This document shows, piece by piece, positions 21,727 to 33,843 of a stretch of DNA of 64,000 bases. This stretch comes from Acephala macrosclerotiorum (Eukaryota; Ascomycota; Leotiomycetes; Helotiales; Mollisiaceae): NCBI GenBank assembly GCA_014904845.1, contig MU119207.1:485199-549198 (forward strand), written 5' to 3'. The notes under the pieces were generated by a model. The model made no database searches and was not told where the DNA came from. It worked only from the letters and a program-made list of their open reading frames with translations. The translations under genes were made by a program, and so were the position numbers. Each line of letters starts with the position of its first letter. Position 1 is the stretch's first letter.

Positions 21727-24700
21727 ATGGTCGGCGGCAGGGCCAGTGCTACACCAGCACCCAGACCAAATCCCATCCGAAATCGCGCCCCTATCAAAGC
21801 CCCCCCACCACCACCCCTTCGTGCGAATACTCCGGTCAGAAAACCTCGCCCAAAGATCTGTCCCAATCAGGGCTGCAACTCCTTCGCCATCGATGAAGGT
21901 ATCTGTACTGACTGTGGTACAATCGTGGATGACGTGAACATTGTCTCCGAAATCTCCTTTGGAGAGACGTCGAGTGGTCAAGCCGTTGTTCAGGGTACTT
22001 ATATCAGTGCTGATCAAGGTGGAGCAAATACCAGCGGTCCCAATGGTAGAGGTGGGGGCCAGAGTGCTCGAGACTTGACCCTCCAAGCAGGTAAGCAATG
22101 CTATAATCTTGTTTTGGCTACCGCTAATAATATCGTAGGTAGAAGATGCATGAACGAGATGTCAGCCCACCTCAATATCAGTCAAAATACTGTCGAGGCT
22201 GGTCTCCAAATATTCAAGCTCGCTGCCACCGCCAACTTCATCCAAGGACGAACCTTAAACACTGTTGCTGTTTGCTGCTTGTACAGTGCCTGCCGTAAGC
22301 AAAGACCATGCAGAGTCATGCTCATAGATTTTGCCGATAAGCTCACCGTATTTTCCCTGCTTCCTCACCGAGAGTATCTGCTGACTTCATAGGTCAATGT
22401 CTTCAAGCTTGGAGCTACCTTCAAAGCCTTGCATAAGCTCATCCCAATCGCAGCGGACGGTATCATGCCTATTCTGCCAGAAGACTTGATTCATCGGTTC
22501 GCTTCGAGACTTGATTTTGGAAATCTCTGCGACAAGGTTGCCGAAGATGCTGTGAGAATGGTCAAGCGTATGAGTTTGGACTGGATGGTCATGGGAAGAC
22601 GTCCATCAGGTGTTTGTGGTGCTTGTCTCATCCTCGCCGCCCGCATGAACAACTTCCGCCGTTCCGTCACAGAGGTCGTCTACATCGTCAAAGTCACCAC
22701 GCATACCATCCAAAAGCGTCTCGAGGAGTTCAAGTTGACCCCCAGCAGTGCTCTTACTGTGGAGGAGTTCTTGCACAATGAGTTCTTGGAGTCTGCTCAT
22801 GATCCGCCATCCTTCTATGAGAAGACCGAGGAGTTCCAAAAGAATAGGAAGAGACGTAAGAGAAAGGGTCATGATGCGTTGGATACTGGAGAGGGCTCGG
22901 GCAGCGAGGATGGATCACCAAACAAGAGACAAAAGACCGCGACTCCTGGTCCCGATCAGCACGTCGAGCTTCGCCGAGATGCCGATGGCTTCGCTATACC
23001 ACCGCGTCCTGTTCAACCAAGCAATACCCTTGCTGTACCAACTGACCCAGAGAGCAACATTGATCCATCTCTTCGATCACAAGATACATCTTCATTTCAA
23101 ACACAATCATGCAACACATCAACCCCAAGAGCTGAACAGTCTAGTGGCGCTGATACTGCTCCTCAAGCAATGGATGTCGACTCACCTCAAGCTCAGTCTA
23201 CCAGAACTCCTCTTCCGACCGAACCGACATCCCATCCTACACCTGAGACACCTAGTTCCAGCCCCTCATCGGCTCAATCTGGCGATTCCATTGTCTCTCC
23301 AGCCCAGTCTACCCTGCGATCGGCTGTACCAGATGCGCAAAACCCCAGTCATCTGAGCACTCCTCCTTCAACGCAATCCAGCGATGCAAACCCGTCTACT
23401 CAATCCAGCGACGTCCAGACGGACCAATCACGGTCTAACATCACACCCCCTGCGAGCCAAGCACACAGCAATGCCTCTCCCGAAGCAACAACACGCGACC
23501 CTCGAGACAATCCTGACCTTGTTGATGAAGCTCTGGATGACCAGACCGGAACTTCCTTCAACATGCTTGTCGCCGAATTTGGAGATGCCGATGATGACTC
23601 TGCTGGAGAAGAAGTCACTTCCAGTTCAAGGATCGGCAGCGGCAAGAAAGGTCCTGACAATCGACCAATCCAAGTCAATGAGGACTGGTCCAACGCTGAA
23701 CGAGAATTGGAGAGAGAAATCAGCGAAATGATTAACGACCCTAACACTATTGATCATGCGCAAAGCTATGCCATCGCAAAGAAGCGTGCAGCCGCACATA
23801 TGCTCGTAGCCGCAAGAGAAAACCCCCAAAAAGAAGTCAGCATGGACGTCCACATCGGCGAAGATGAATTCAAGGATGACCCCGAGGTCGTGAACTGCTT
23901 GTTATCCGAGGAAGATTCTGCGAAAAAGGAGACACTCTGGATCAACGAGAACAAGCACTGGCTCCGCAAGCAACAAGTTCGAGAATGGGAGCGAAAGAAG
24001 GCAGAAGATGGTCCACCAAAAGCCAAACGCAACCGCAAGAAGAAGAATCGCATGGGTCTGAACCAAACCGAACCAGCTGGCAGCCCCGCCGAAGCAGCAG
24101 CCAACGCCATCAAGCGCCACGCCTACTCCAAGAAGATCAACTACGACGCCATTGCAAACATCTTTGACAAAGGTGCAGGCAACTCTCTGGGTAGCGCAGC
24201 AACTAGTCGTGTCACGTCTCAAGCTGGTAGTGATCTTGGCTCTGTCACCAGCGGATCCAGACAATCTTCCCTCGCGCCGTCAGAACGCTCCGTCACACCT
24301 GCTCCAGTCGATCTCTTCCCTGAACCTACATATCTTAGAAAGCGCAGAGCAGCTGGCAGCAAGGCATCTCCTGCTAGGCGAACCGTTTCCGCTTCGCCTA
24401 TGCGTGCTCTCGCTCCTCGTCCATCTGCAGAAGCATCTCCTGCTCCACAATCTGTCCGTAGCACTCCTGCACCATCCGAAGCTGCCTCGGAAGAAGTCGA
24501 CCTGGGCGATGCAGACGATTATATCAATCCCGACAAGGAAGACACCCCTTCAGTCCAAGGAGAACAAGCCGATGATTGGAGAAAGGCACTTAAGAAACCG
24601 GCTGCGGAGGGTGAGGAAGAGGAGCATGAAGAGGAATTCGATGACTATGATGATGGGGAGGAGAATATTGAGCCTGGTGGATTGGGCGATTTTGATGATG

Positions 24701-24747
24701 ATAATGGTGGGTTCCAGGCGGATGAGGATATGGATGACTACCAATAG
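21727..24747 (+). CDS. brf1: Transcription factor IIIB subunit BRF1 (three exons)
   Basis: TFIIB-related subunit of TFIIIB; it recruits RNA polymerase III to tRNA and 5S genes in the nucleus. Exons 21727-22090, 22139-22347 and 22393-24747 give about 975 residues. After a proline-rich start, the zinc ribbon is CPNQGC...CTDCG. Two cyclin-like repeats follow (CMNEMSAHLNISQNTVEAGL and SGVCGACLILAARMNNFRRS). The long C-terminal half is Ser/Pro/Gln-rich and acidic, with the conserved TBP/Bdp1-binding homology block NAERELEREISEMINDPN near its middle, and ends in an Asp/Glu-rich tail. The length is greater than yeast Brf1 (596) because of the low-complexity linkers, which is common in filamentous fungi. 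Introns are 48 and 45 bp. Confidence 0.93.
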
Positions 24748-25208
24748 GGGAGGGTGTGAAGGGTTGGGGAGTGTATGACGAGAGTTGCTTATGGCTGGGT
24801 AAATATGCAGGCTCGATTTGGAGTTATAGGCATAGAGGGTTCGGAAGATGCATATGGGAGCGTGCTGTACTTTGTAAGATACAATTTATTGTGTATGAAT
24901 TTGACGTCCTTGCGATGTCTGTTGTAACCTTGGTTCTATTATTTTGTGATCTTGAGATATGATGACAAGTGCCTTGCTGCTCTTTAGCCTTCCGCAAGTA
25001 CGAGCGACACCCATTACATTGCCAATTACAGAACTTCAGGTGATGCAAATAAAAGCCTTGGTGCTGGGCGAATCACATGATCGGCTTGCGAACCACTGAT
25101 TCACGAGAGACCGGATAGGTGTGAGGCTCAGAGTTAATTGCTTTTGACGGTCTGTAGCTGCCAAGCTCGCCGCTTTGACCGCTATATCTTACGATTCAAA
25201 CTCTAGTC
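24748..25208. other. Convergent 3' intergenic region
   Basis: Between the 3' ends of BRF1 (plus) and the kinase-ankyrin gene (minus). No gene is supported. Confidence 0.4.
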
Positions 25209-28200
25209 TCATAACTTCCACCAACCACCTTTAGGTGCCTCCGCCTCTCTTCTGCGCTGCTTAATTTTGTCTCGCGCTTCTTCATCCAGTCCTGAGGGCC
25301 ATACCCTATTACTCCCCACCTTTTTAATCGCGTGTTCTATATCCGTCCAGATTGCGTCCTCGGCTTGACACGCCTCACCCAAACTCCTGGGGCTTCTCCC
25401 CCACGCGTCTCGAGTTTCCATATTGTCATCCTGGGAGCTTTCGAGAATCTCGATGATATCTTCGTCTTGTAACGCATGGGCAAAATGTAAAGGCGTCATC
25501 CGCAAGACACTTTCTGCGGGAAGCATGGTCGCTCCCAACACGAGAAGACACGTTACAGCTCTTGCATTGCGGCACGCACAAGCATTATGAAGGGCCGTAA
25601 GACCTGCTGAGTCCTGGCAGTTGATGATATCTTGCACATCTTCTTGAGATAAGCCTTCAAACACTTCCCAGGCATATTGGGGAGCTTGCGATAGTGTGGC
25701 AAGGTGGAAAAGCAGGGTTCGAGAGTCAACACCTTTCGGTCCGATGGTTTCCCGCAAAATGTTGATTTCTTGAGCCCTCTTGAACAGCCATAAAAATACC
25801 GAGTTTTGTTGAGTTTGGTTGGGAGTTCGTAAAAGTGCTTCCACCAGGCAAGAGCGTCCAAATATGTCAGTCGCAGTCATATCTGCACCGTTCTCAACTA
25901 GTAGCTGGCAAATTTCCAAAGACCCATGCGCAGCAGCCATCTGTAACGGTGTATGATCAGCTGCGGACTTCGCGTTCACGTCTGCTTGATGGTCCAAGAA
26001 AAACATGACAGTTGATAGGCTAGCCCCTCTGGCAATAGCTTCGTGAAGGCAAGTGAACCCTTCAAAATTAGGAATGTTAATATCCGCATGGAGGTCATTG
26101 ATCATAAAGTTTGCAAGGAAGAAGTTAGGCTCCTCTCGACCCAAAATTTGATAAAGTGCCGTCCTTCCAAGGTAGTCTCTGCAATCAACATTGACGTTAT
26201 ATTGCTTTACGAGCAGAGTTACCATGAACTGCCGGACGTTTGGCCAATCCGAGTCTTCGTAGCCGAGTCTTTCGACATTGAAGCTACCTGGTAGAACGCT
26301 ATAGCGAATCGCTTCGGGATACGACCAGCTCACTCTAGATCGAGCCGTCGCTGCTAAATGAATTGCGGCAGACTGGTTGCTGTCTTTCGTTCTGATATCT
26401 GGATCCGCGTGGTAGTGGAGAAGGAGCGCAAAGAACATTGGCTTAAAGCAGGTCGCAACATGAAGCGGAGTTAGGTCCCCTGTGCCACCGTAGGTTGAGA
26501 ATATGTTGGGATCAGCGCCGTAGTCTAGCATGAGGGAAAGGCTTGCGAGGTTATCCCCCAATAAGCACATGTGAACGGGAGGATACGGTATGTCTGATTG
26601 AATACCGCTGCCAGTGATATCTCTACCGTTGAGATAGTCGAGCGTACTTGATGCTTCGGATCTTCCCGTGAGTTCTGGGGAAAGTCCAGCGACGTAGTAA
26701 AGGTGCCTGATGTTCAGGAAACCGCCGTAATTGGCCATACGTTGCAAGAGCCGAGGATCGAGCAGTTGGGAAACGCTTGCATTAAGATGTTGAAGAGCTC
26801 TTACGGACGCATGTTTATTCATGATAACTGCAAGATTGATGGGCGTTTGATCATCTGCGTTGAGAATGTTAACGTCCATTCCATAGTCTTTAACAAGCAC
26901 CCGGAGTAGTTCTTTCTGGCCAAAGACGGCAGCAATATGGAGAAGGCTGTTTCCGTTAATCCTAATCCGATGTACAGGCTCGTCATGCACAAATAGAAGG
27001 TCCTGGAGAGCAGTTTGGTCGCCAGAAATGACTGCCTCTGAAATTTTCTTGAGCTGATCACTGCTTGCGAGGTCCACGATACCATCTCTCGTGGTATCCT
27101 GCTGAAGGCAAATCTGGGATTCAAATTCTTTGAAGACAACGCACTCCAGGACCGCCGAGATAGTACAATGCTGGATCGAGTCGAAGAATTCGTCTACTTT
27201 TGGAACGAATTGTAGAAGTGCTGATGTTGCCCACTCACATTTTGTCGTTACATCGGCGTATACAGGGCGAATGCCTGAGATATGAAAGAGAATGGCACAT
27301 AATTTAGCGTAGTTGCTTCCTAATGATGCTGCCTCCTCGAAGAAGTTTCGACGGGGAATATGGCCTAGATCATACCCTGCCACATCGCATGCACCAAGCG
27401 TGAGCAGGTAGTCTGCACGGTTTTCCGTTGATTGGGTTTCCACTTTTTTGATGAGCTCCTGAAGAAGCAACGGGCGAAGATCTTCGGGAATGGATGTAAT
27501 GTAATCAAAATCTACTGCCTACAGATTTGTTAGATAGAAGCCTTTAGTACATTTATAGACATGAGCTCACAGAATTAAAAGTAGGCTTTCCTGTCCTCCT
27601 AGTCACCCACATGGGTGTCAATTGACCCTGTGTCTTTCCACTGGATTGGTTTGCTCCAGAATGATCCGCTGTTTCAGAAGCTCCATCGAAAAGATTGCTA
27701 AGGTTTTGTCAGAAAAATAGATCAACAAGATAATTCCACGGCGAACCCGATATCCCATATTCCAAACATCCTCTCATTGTATAGTCCAAACATAGCTTCC
27801 CAGCAATTCATTAAATAAATATCGCGGAGCATACTAGCAATGTCCCTATGCTCCAATCAGTACTTAGCGCTTCAGAATAAATTCTTGATGAAGATGGAAC
27901 ATACTTCTGAGCTGTGAATGCTCGAAAAGCTCTCAACAGATCATTCCGGGTGCGTTGTGCAGGATCACGATCAAGTAATTGAAACATCACGAAGTATAGA
28001 CAGTAGTGATAAGGCTCAGAGGCTGACCATGTCCCTTCACCATAATACAATTCCCGAAGCTAGATAGTATCATCTCAGTCTTTGACTATCGCATGAAGAA
28101 GTCTTAACTTACTGCATTACTTTGGTAGTGCCTTTGGAAAACTGCATGTCGCTTCTGGAAGTTTGTTTCGTCACTCAATTCCTGGAGAGCTGATAGTTGG

Positions 28201-29312
28201 TATCCCAGTTTCCACTGACGAGCCATCCGACCTTGCACCGTTTTAATGACGCCATTCTGATGCTTCAACTCCGATATTTCTCGAAGACGGGCCCCGTCAA
28301 CTAACTCTTCCTTTCCGAAAGGTAATTCCTCAAACATCACATAATATACCAGAAGGCCAAAGCAAAAATGGTCGCGTGCGAATAAATTATCCCGGCTCAC
28401 CTGAACCTTGTCTGACGCAGCGAAATTCAGCCATTCGGGCGCGTTCCAGTATGCCGTTCCCATCATTGAAGGAGTCTCAAGTTCCTCATCTACTGTGCCA
28501 TCGCCTTGCAAGACCGGCACATAACAGCCTCCAAAGTCTGATAATTTGGCAACAAGTCCATCCTTCGATTTGTGCCGGAATAACAGCACGTTCTGGGGTT
28601 TGATATCTCCATGGACAATACCACATGAATGTAAGACACCTACTGCATCTGCCACATCAGATAGCAGGCCTAATTTGGTTGCGACAGGAATTTGTTGCTT
28701 CTGTTGAATATGGTGATCCACAAATGCCATCAAGGTTGGGTATGTTGGCACTGCCAGCTCCACAATCAGTAAGGGCCGGATCGAACTGACCACATCTTCT
28801 GAACCGAATCCTTTGGAAGACAGTGTTTCCCATGATACGCCAAGTAGATTGATGATGTTGGGGTGCTGGCTCAGTGTACTGTCGGAAAGTACACGCAACT
28901 CGAGCGCTGCGGCTGCCATATATTGCCGGAGCTTGCTCGCAGCTGGGGGAGCAGCGGACGCCGTAAAAGGTAACTCGACGTTCAAGACCTTCAGGGCAAC
29001 TTTGGTTTCTCTCCATTCAGATGGAGCGGTACCATCATAGACCGTCATCACCGCTCCAGAACCGAGCTTCTTACCCCGTTTTATTTCTTTATAGCTCACA
29101 GTTTTGACCTGGTACTCTTGAATATATGTCAGAAACGACGGGTAATCAACCATGGCAGCTTGCGTTGAGAGATGTCTGCTTCTTTGAGTCTGGGGAAGGA
29201 GCTCTTGTGCGACTTTCGATACAATATTGCCGGTGCTGATGTATTCGTTGTTCCATTCTTCAGGCTCCCATTCATCAACCTCCAAATTGGCGAAATCGTC
29301 TTCAAGTGTCAT
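25209..29312 (-). CDS. Protein kinase-ankyrin repeat fusion protein
   Basis: One gene with an N-terminal kinase and C-terminal ankyrin repeats. Exon 1 is 29312-28113 and exon 2 28059-27905. Exon 3 is 27845 to about 27750; its donor is uncertain because phase favours G|GTTCGC. Exon 4 is about 27697-27571 and exon 5 27518-25209. The kinase has glycine loop GSGAVMTVY (residues 84-92), VALK (Lys108), catalytic loop HGDIKPQN (Asp236) and DFG (259-261), so it should be active. HGDIKPxN recalls TKL/RIPK-like kinases. The last 770 residues hold ankyrin repeats, for example NSLLHIAAVFGQKELLRVLV and HTPLQMAAAHGSLEICQLLV. Kinase plus ankyrin is the layout of animal RIPK4/ANKK1; common descent is not implied. 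It is divergent from the HeLo-pseudokinase gene, with starts 356 bp apart. No transmembrane segment or signal peptide is visible. Confidence 0.85.
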
Positions 29313-29668
29313 CGTCGTCAAGAATGCGGGTGTTAAGGTGGTGTGGGGTTAACCCGAACTTTGCGTGTGTAATTGATGCGTTGTTTGCTTGAGCCTGGCA
29401 GTGTTCAGCTGGATATTTTTCTGCGAGTCCGGAAGTATGCTAAATATAGTCTTTTGTTGGGCCAAGCCGTGGGACGCATGCAAGGATGCGATGGCTTTTC
29501 GAATAAGGCTAGTTTTGGCAGAAACGTGGCTCAGCCAATGTCTCTCAACTTTTCAGGCGGTGAGCTAAAGCAGCTTAACTGCTCTGGCCATTTATCGTTG
29601 CAGCCTGCTTGTATCTAGACATTCAGTCTTTCCCTTCATACTTCGACCAAGCTGAAGCCATCCCAGTC
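29313..29668. promoter_or_regulatory. Bidirectional promoter between kinase-ankyrin and HeLo-pseudokinase genes
   Basis: Only 356 bp separate the two divergent start codons, so the two genes probably share control elements. No specific site is claimed. Confidence 0.5.
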
Positions 29669-31189
29669 ATGAGCGGATTTGAAATTGTTGGACTCATTGG
29701 AGCGGTCAACTCAACCTTAAGTCTCACTAAGGAGGCTGTCGAGAAGATCAAAGCATATCGAAGCTTCGACGAGGCTACTGCCGAGCTGAGCCTTCATCTG
29801 AAAACAGATCAGGAGACACTGGACCGTATCTTGGTTTTGTTGAAGCCATCAACACACGATCCTGACGCGAAGCTTTCTGAAGATGAGAAAAGAACTCATC
29901 TTACACTTTACGCACACCTGGAGTCTGTGAACATCCGGCTCCGAGGCAAAGTAGATGGACTACCACCTGCTGTCAAGGCATCATTCACAGCAAAGAGCGC
30001 TTGGGCGCTATGGCGGAAGAAAGAATTTGAGGGACTGGAAAAAGGCCTATACGACTGGCTGCAACGAATACACCTCATTCTATCCACTATGAAACTCGGT
30101 GCCGTCAAAAGGGAGTCGCCCACTGAGCGATTGCAGATTTTGGTCAGCTCATTCATGAGCTTATCAACTCAAGAATCAACCTCAAGCCTGGAAGTCATCA
30201 ATGAGAATCAGATCAAACCTCTCAGTGCCCGGCAATCGAAGAGGATGTGCTGCGAATACACGGACAAGTCCAAACACTCTTTTCAGGTCATCTGCGAGTA
30301 CAGAACATATCCAGATAAGGAGGCCAAAGACGCTGCCAAGCCCACTATCTGTGAGCTCGTCGAAGTTCTTTCCCATGGAGATTATGAACAGACTGGGATT
30401 CTCAAGTGCAAGGGTTCATTTACCACTCCAGACGCTCTTTATTGGGGACTTTGCTTTCAGGTCCCACGTAATCTTCGGTGGCACCACGACGCCACCACAG
30501 GAGCAGCGAAATTACTTTCACTCAAAGACCTGTTATTGAAGCCCCCGCGTTTCTCACTAAGTCAGCGTCTACGATTCGCAACTGAGCTCGCTAGATCGAT
30601 CCTCTACATCCACTTAATTGGTTGGGTTCACAAAAGCATCCGTCCTGAAAATGTTGTGTTTCTTGAAAAGGAGAGTTCAGCACCTCAAGTCGAAGCTCCG
30701 ACTTCAATCCCTAAGCCAGTCCTATTTGGTTATGATGTTGCTCGTAATACAGCATCCTTTTCAGACCAGACGAGCGATACTGAGTGGCGCAACAATATCT
30801 ACAGGCACCCAAAGCGACAGTTTGGCACACACAATGCTTCATACACCATGGCTCACGACGTGTACTCGCTTGGTGTGATACTGCTCGAAATTGGCATGTG
30901 GGGATCGAATGGCTTTAGGCCATTTGAAAAGGATGAGAGACGCTTCAAGGAAAAGACGGGTGATCAGCTTAAGTCTGTACTTGAGGGTATGATGGCTGGT
31001 CTCCCGGCAGCGAGTGATCCAAATGGCCAAAACAAAGGACTCGCAGTAATGATGGGGGACAAATATGTGGAGATCACGAAATATTGTTTGGGAATAGGTG
31101 AAAGCGAAGAGGTTGGAAGTAGTGCTTTTGCTCAAGATGTTTGGCTGCGCCTTGATCTTATGCGGTCGTCGATGCGCGCCACGACTTAA
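29669..31189 (+). CDS. HeLo-domain protein with C-terminal pseudokinase
   Basis: A single-exon protein of 506 residues. The ATG at 29669 (MSGFEIVGLIGAVNSTL) fits the family better than the longer open frame. Residues about 1-140 form a HeLo-like helical domain, with a hydrophobic first helix and then SAWALWRKKEFEGLEKGL. This domain is known from HET-S-type cell-death proteins, where the first helix region can insert in membranes. The rest is kinase-like, but the catalytic-loop position reads WVHKSIRPEN (no Asp) near residue 320 and the DFG position reads FGYDVAR. It is therefore a pseudokinase. The tail retains DVYSLGVILLEIG, the usual APE-downstream helix. Helical death domain plus pseudokinase is the layout of MLKL. 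It may be a regulated cell-death executor; this is inference. Confidence 0.85.
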   Translation: MSGFEIVGLIGAVNSTLSLTKEAVEKIKAYRSFDEATAELSLHLKTDQETLDRILVLLKPSTHDPDAKLSEDEKRTHLTLYAHLESVNIRLRGKVDGLPPAVKASFTAKSAWALWRKKEFEGLEKGLYDWLQRIHLILSTMKLGAVKRESPTERLQILVSSFMSLSTQESTSSLEVINENQIKPLSARQSKRMCCEYTDKSKHSFQVICEYRTYPDKEAKDAAKPTICELVEVLSHGDYEQTGILKCKGSFTTPDALYWGLCFQVPRNLRWHHDATTGAAKLLSLKDLLLKPPRFSLSQRLRFATELARSILYIHLIGWVHKSIRPENVVFLEKESSAPQVEAPTSIPKPVLFGYDVARNTASFSDQTSDTEWRNNIYRHPKRQFGTHNASYTMAHDVYSLGVILLEIGMWGSNGFRPFEKDERRFKEKTGDQLKSVLEGMMAGLPAASDPNGQNKGLAVMMGDKYVEITKYCLGIGESEEVGSSAFAQDVWLRLDLMRSSMRATT

Positions 31190-31491
31190 TGAGATGTTTT
31201 ATTCGACATCCCACTTGGAAAGCCGAGCCTTTTTGCTAACCCACGAATTTTCAAAATTGTTTTCTCGCTTTTAAGATTGAAATCTCTATCTCCTGTGGTT
31301 CTGGTCTAGTGTTAGTTGAGACCTCGTATTCAGGTGATATTGGTGGAGAATGCACTGAGACAATGTTCGATGTGGGAATGAGGTCTCACGCTCGATCGAG
31401 CATCGGCTTATATGGGTTGTCTTAGCTGGACTGGATGCAGTGGTGAATTTACTTTATTAAGGGAACATTCCCACTTAGTTAGATGGGCAGA
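31190..31491. other. Intergenic region
   Basis: 3' flanks of the HeLo gene and of a minus-strand exon. No gene is supported. Confidence 0.35.
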
Positions 31492-31742
31492 TTAGACATC
31501 ACAATACCACTCCTTTGGCCCTCTCAACTGATATTCAGGCTCGGCCTTAGGCTCTTCGGGCTGAGGCTTGGGTACATGTTCCTCCCCAGGTTCCTTGTCG
31601 TCATTGTGTTCGGGGATAATCGTCAGTGGGCTGGTCGGATCCGCGCTCTTTTTCAAAACCGCCTTCAGCTCCTCCAGCGCTGCTAGCTTTCTTATTCTTC
31701 CGATTTTTGCTTCTGAAACGCTGATCCAATGACTGCCATTGA
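31492..31742 (-). CDS. Probable last exon of a small unknown gene
   Basis: A minus-strand frame opens after a possible acceptor near 31742 and runs to a TAA at 31492-31494. It reads LAALEELKAVLKKSADP, an acidic, proline-rich stretch (EEHVPKPQPEEPKAEPEY), and ends GPKEWYCDV. Composition and position suggest it belongs to the adjacent series of small minus-strand genes, but no sequence match to their shared domain is visible. The 5' exons, probably within 31743-31950, were not resolved. Confidence 0.35.
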
Positions 31743-32134
31743 GCTAGTGATCCCTGTATGGCATAAATGAAGCAATTGGGAGGTAAAACAAGAGAAGGGG
31801 CGTTGATAGTAGTTGCATGAGCAAGACTAGCTATAATGCCACCACTGATGCTGTGTCTAGAATAAACTGGCAGCTGGTACTCTGGCAAAAAAAAACCTTG
31901 CATAGGCTCTCTGGCTAAAGTGCTTATTGAATAGCGTTCAGTTCTAAACTCTTGCGGTTAATATCAGCTGCCTGCTTTTCGTTATCTTCTCGTAATCGGA
32001 AATTTTAAGCTTTCTCTGCTTTGACCGCTACCTCGACTACCTCTCCTTCACATCACAAGTTTTCTTCCTCACAGCCATAACACCCTCACCCCGTTCCTCA
32101 GTAAGATTTCTTCCCTTGACGCCTCAGTGAGCCT

Positions 32135-32760
32135 TCAATCAGCGGAATCCCTTGTATGTGATGCAAATTCTCTTCGTAGTTCCTGTAGGACGTTGGCGAA
32201 GGTAGTGGAAGGGATGAGATAGTAGCGAAAACGGATTGCACGGATTTCTGCCTCGGTGATGTGCTCCTCGTATAGACCGTACTCAGATTTCTCCCTTTGA
32301 CGAAAAGTAACGTTAGAATGGCGCCTAGATTGAGGGGTTGAGGGAACCGAGTTGTGTACATACTTCCACGGCCGCGGTCCGGATTTCTTTGGAGCTTTGC
32401 TGGCTTCTTCCTCCTTCTCCCCTTCGTCAACAGCTGGGGTACTTTGGTCTTCTTCCCCGCTGTTACCGGGAGAAGGAGAGGTTTCGTCTCGCACGCGCTC
32501 AACGGGACCGTAATAGAAGGCTATGCTATGTCGACGTTTGTATGCGGCGACATCTGGGGAGTCTGGACATTTGCGCCAGGCTTCGAACTGAAAGATATTG
32601 TCAGTGACCGAAGGCTAAAGATTAAATATAGACGTACTTCTTCATTATCCTCCATTCCCCACCAGATATCGGATATTTTAATGGTTTTGAGGTTGGTTGC
32701 GCGGTGAGGAGTTTTGGATTTGGGAACTTGAAGGCTGATGTGTAGCTTCTGGGTCGCCAT
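32135..32760 (-). CDS. Small unknown protein, tandem family member D (two exons)
   Basis: Exon 1 is 32760-32638 and exon 2 32587-32135, phase 0, 191 residues. The start MATQKLHISLQVPKSK leads into DIWWGMEDNEEFEAWRKC. An acidic/lysine-rich low-complexity region follows. The C-terminal segment has SEYGLYEEHITEAEIRAIRF, resembling HEFGLIQITITESDLRVIRK of the gene at 37572-38734. The protein ends soon after this segment, so its shared domain is shorter than in the other members. Function unknown. Confidence 0.6.
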
Positions 32761-33010
32761 TACCTCGAGCAGACTATGCATTGGCTCTCAATAGCACCCA
32801 CAGCTCCAAGTATTCCCACGCCGGAGGATGCTTCGATCGTACCGTTTGATGCCATGCCCCCCTTTTCATTTGCCTAAAATTTCTCGGGTCCTAGACAAAT
32901 CGTTTTGCCCCTTTTTGAGCCGCAGAATCAACAAAGCCTCCGGATTCCGGACACCCAGGTCGCCCCCCCTGCTCAATTAATTTCGGGTGCCATTGGTTAC
33001 AAATCCGCTT

Positions 33011-33530
33011 ACTATTCGCTTTAGGAGCTATCTAGTTGACGATTGTGAAAATTTTGGACGGTTCTGTCTCGGTCAAAGCCGCAGAATCTTCGTGGACGTT
33101 CCATTGTAGCATTCGGTTGGCTTCCCTGATGACATCGAGTTTGATGGACCCGAACCCCTGTAATAGATTGATCTCTAACCGATTTTGCCAAAAGTGTTCT
33201 TATCAGCCGTAATAGACAGTATCACTTGAGTGATCACAAAAGTCTTGGAAAGTTCTGTTCTGTCGAAGCCGCGGAATTGTCGTGGATTTTGGTTGTAGTC
33301 CTCTTTCGACTTCTCGGTTTATGTCGAGGAGGGGGAAGAGTACAACCCTTGTAATTGGTCGGCTACCAACCGATTCTCCCAAAAGTGTTCTTATCAGCCA
33401 CGAGAGAAAATATTATTTCAGCGACTGTGAAAGTTCTGGAGACTTTTTTTCGGTCAAGGTTGCAGTATCTTTCTGTGAGCATTTAGTTGTAATTGTTGGT
33501 ATACAAGTTCACGGCATCAAGGAAGCGATT
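33011..33530. repeat. Three diverged tandem repeats of about 190 bp
   Basis: The phrase GTCAAAGCCGCAGAATCTTC near 33073 recurs in altered form near 33262 and 33452. The phrase CCAAAAGTGTTCTTATCAGC occurs near 33188 and 33379. The spacings are about 190 bp. The array is intergenic and non-coding as far as I can see. Confidence 0.7.
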
Positions 33531-33843
33531 TATAGGCTCAAATCACTTGACCCCTTATCGGCTATGTCTCCTGACCGCCTACGCTTATCACAGCCTTTGT
33601 ATGCGGTAGGCCGATGATTGCTATGATGGAGGATTTGAAAGTCACACGTAGAGTACCGCAAGAGAATGGTGTTTAGGTGTGGTAAGAGAGGACAATAATA
33701 GGCTTGATTATGAGGTTGTTCTTCCGATTTTCCCTCGGGTCTAAGGTCTTATACTTCATACATTTGGGAGTCGAGGGCATAGAAGCTTTCCCGATACACC
33801 TCCACACCTCTAAACCAAGCTTCTTCGAATGTACCAGCCTTCA

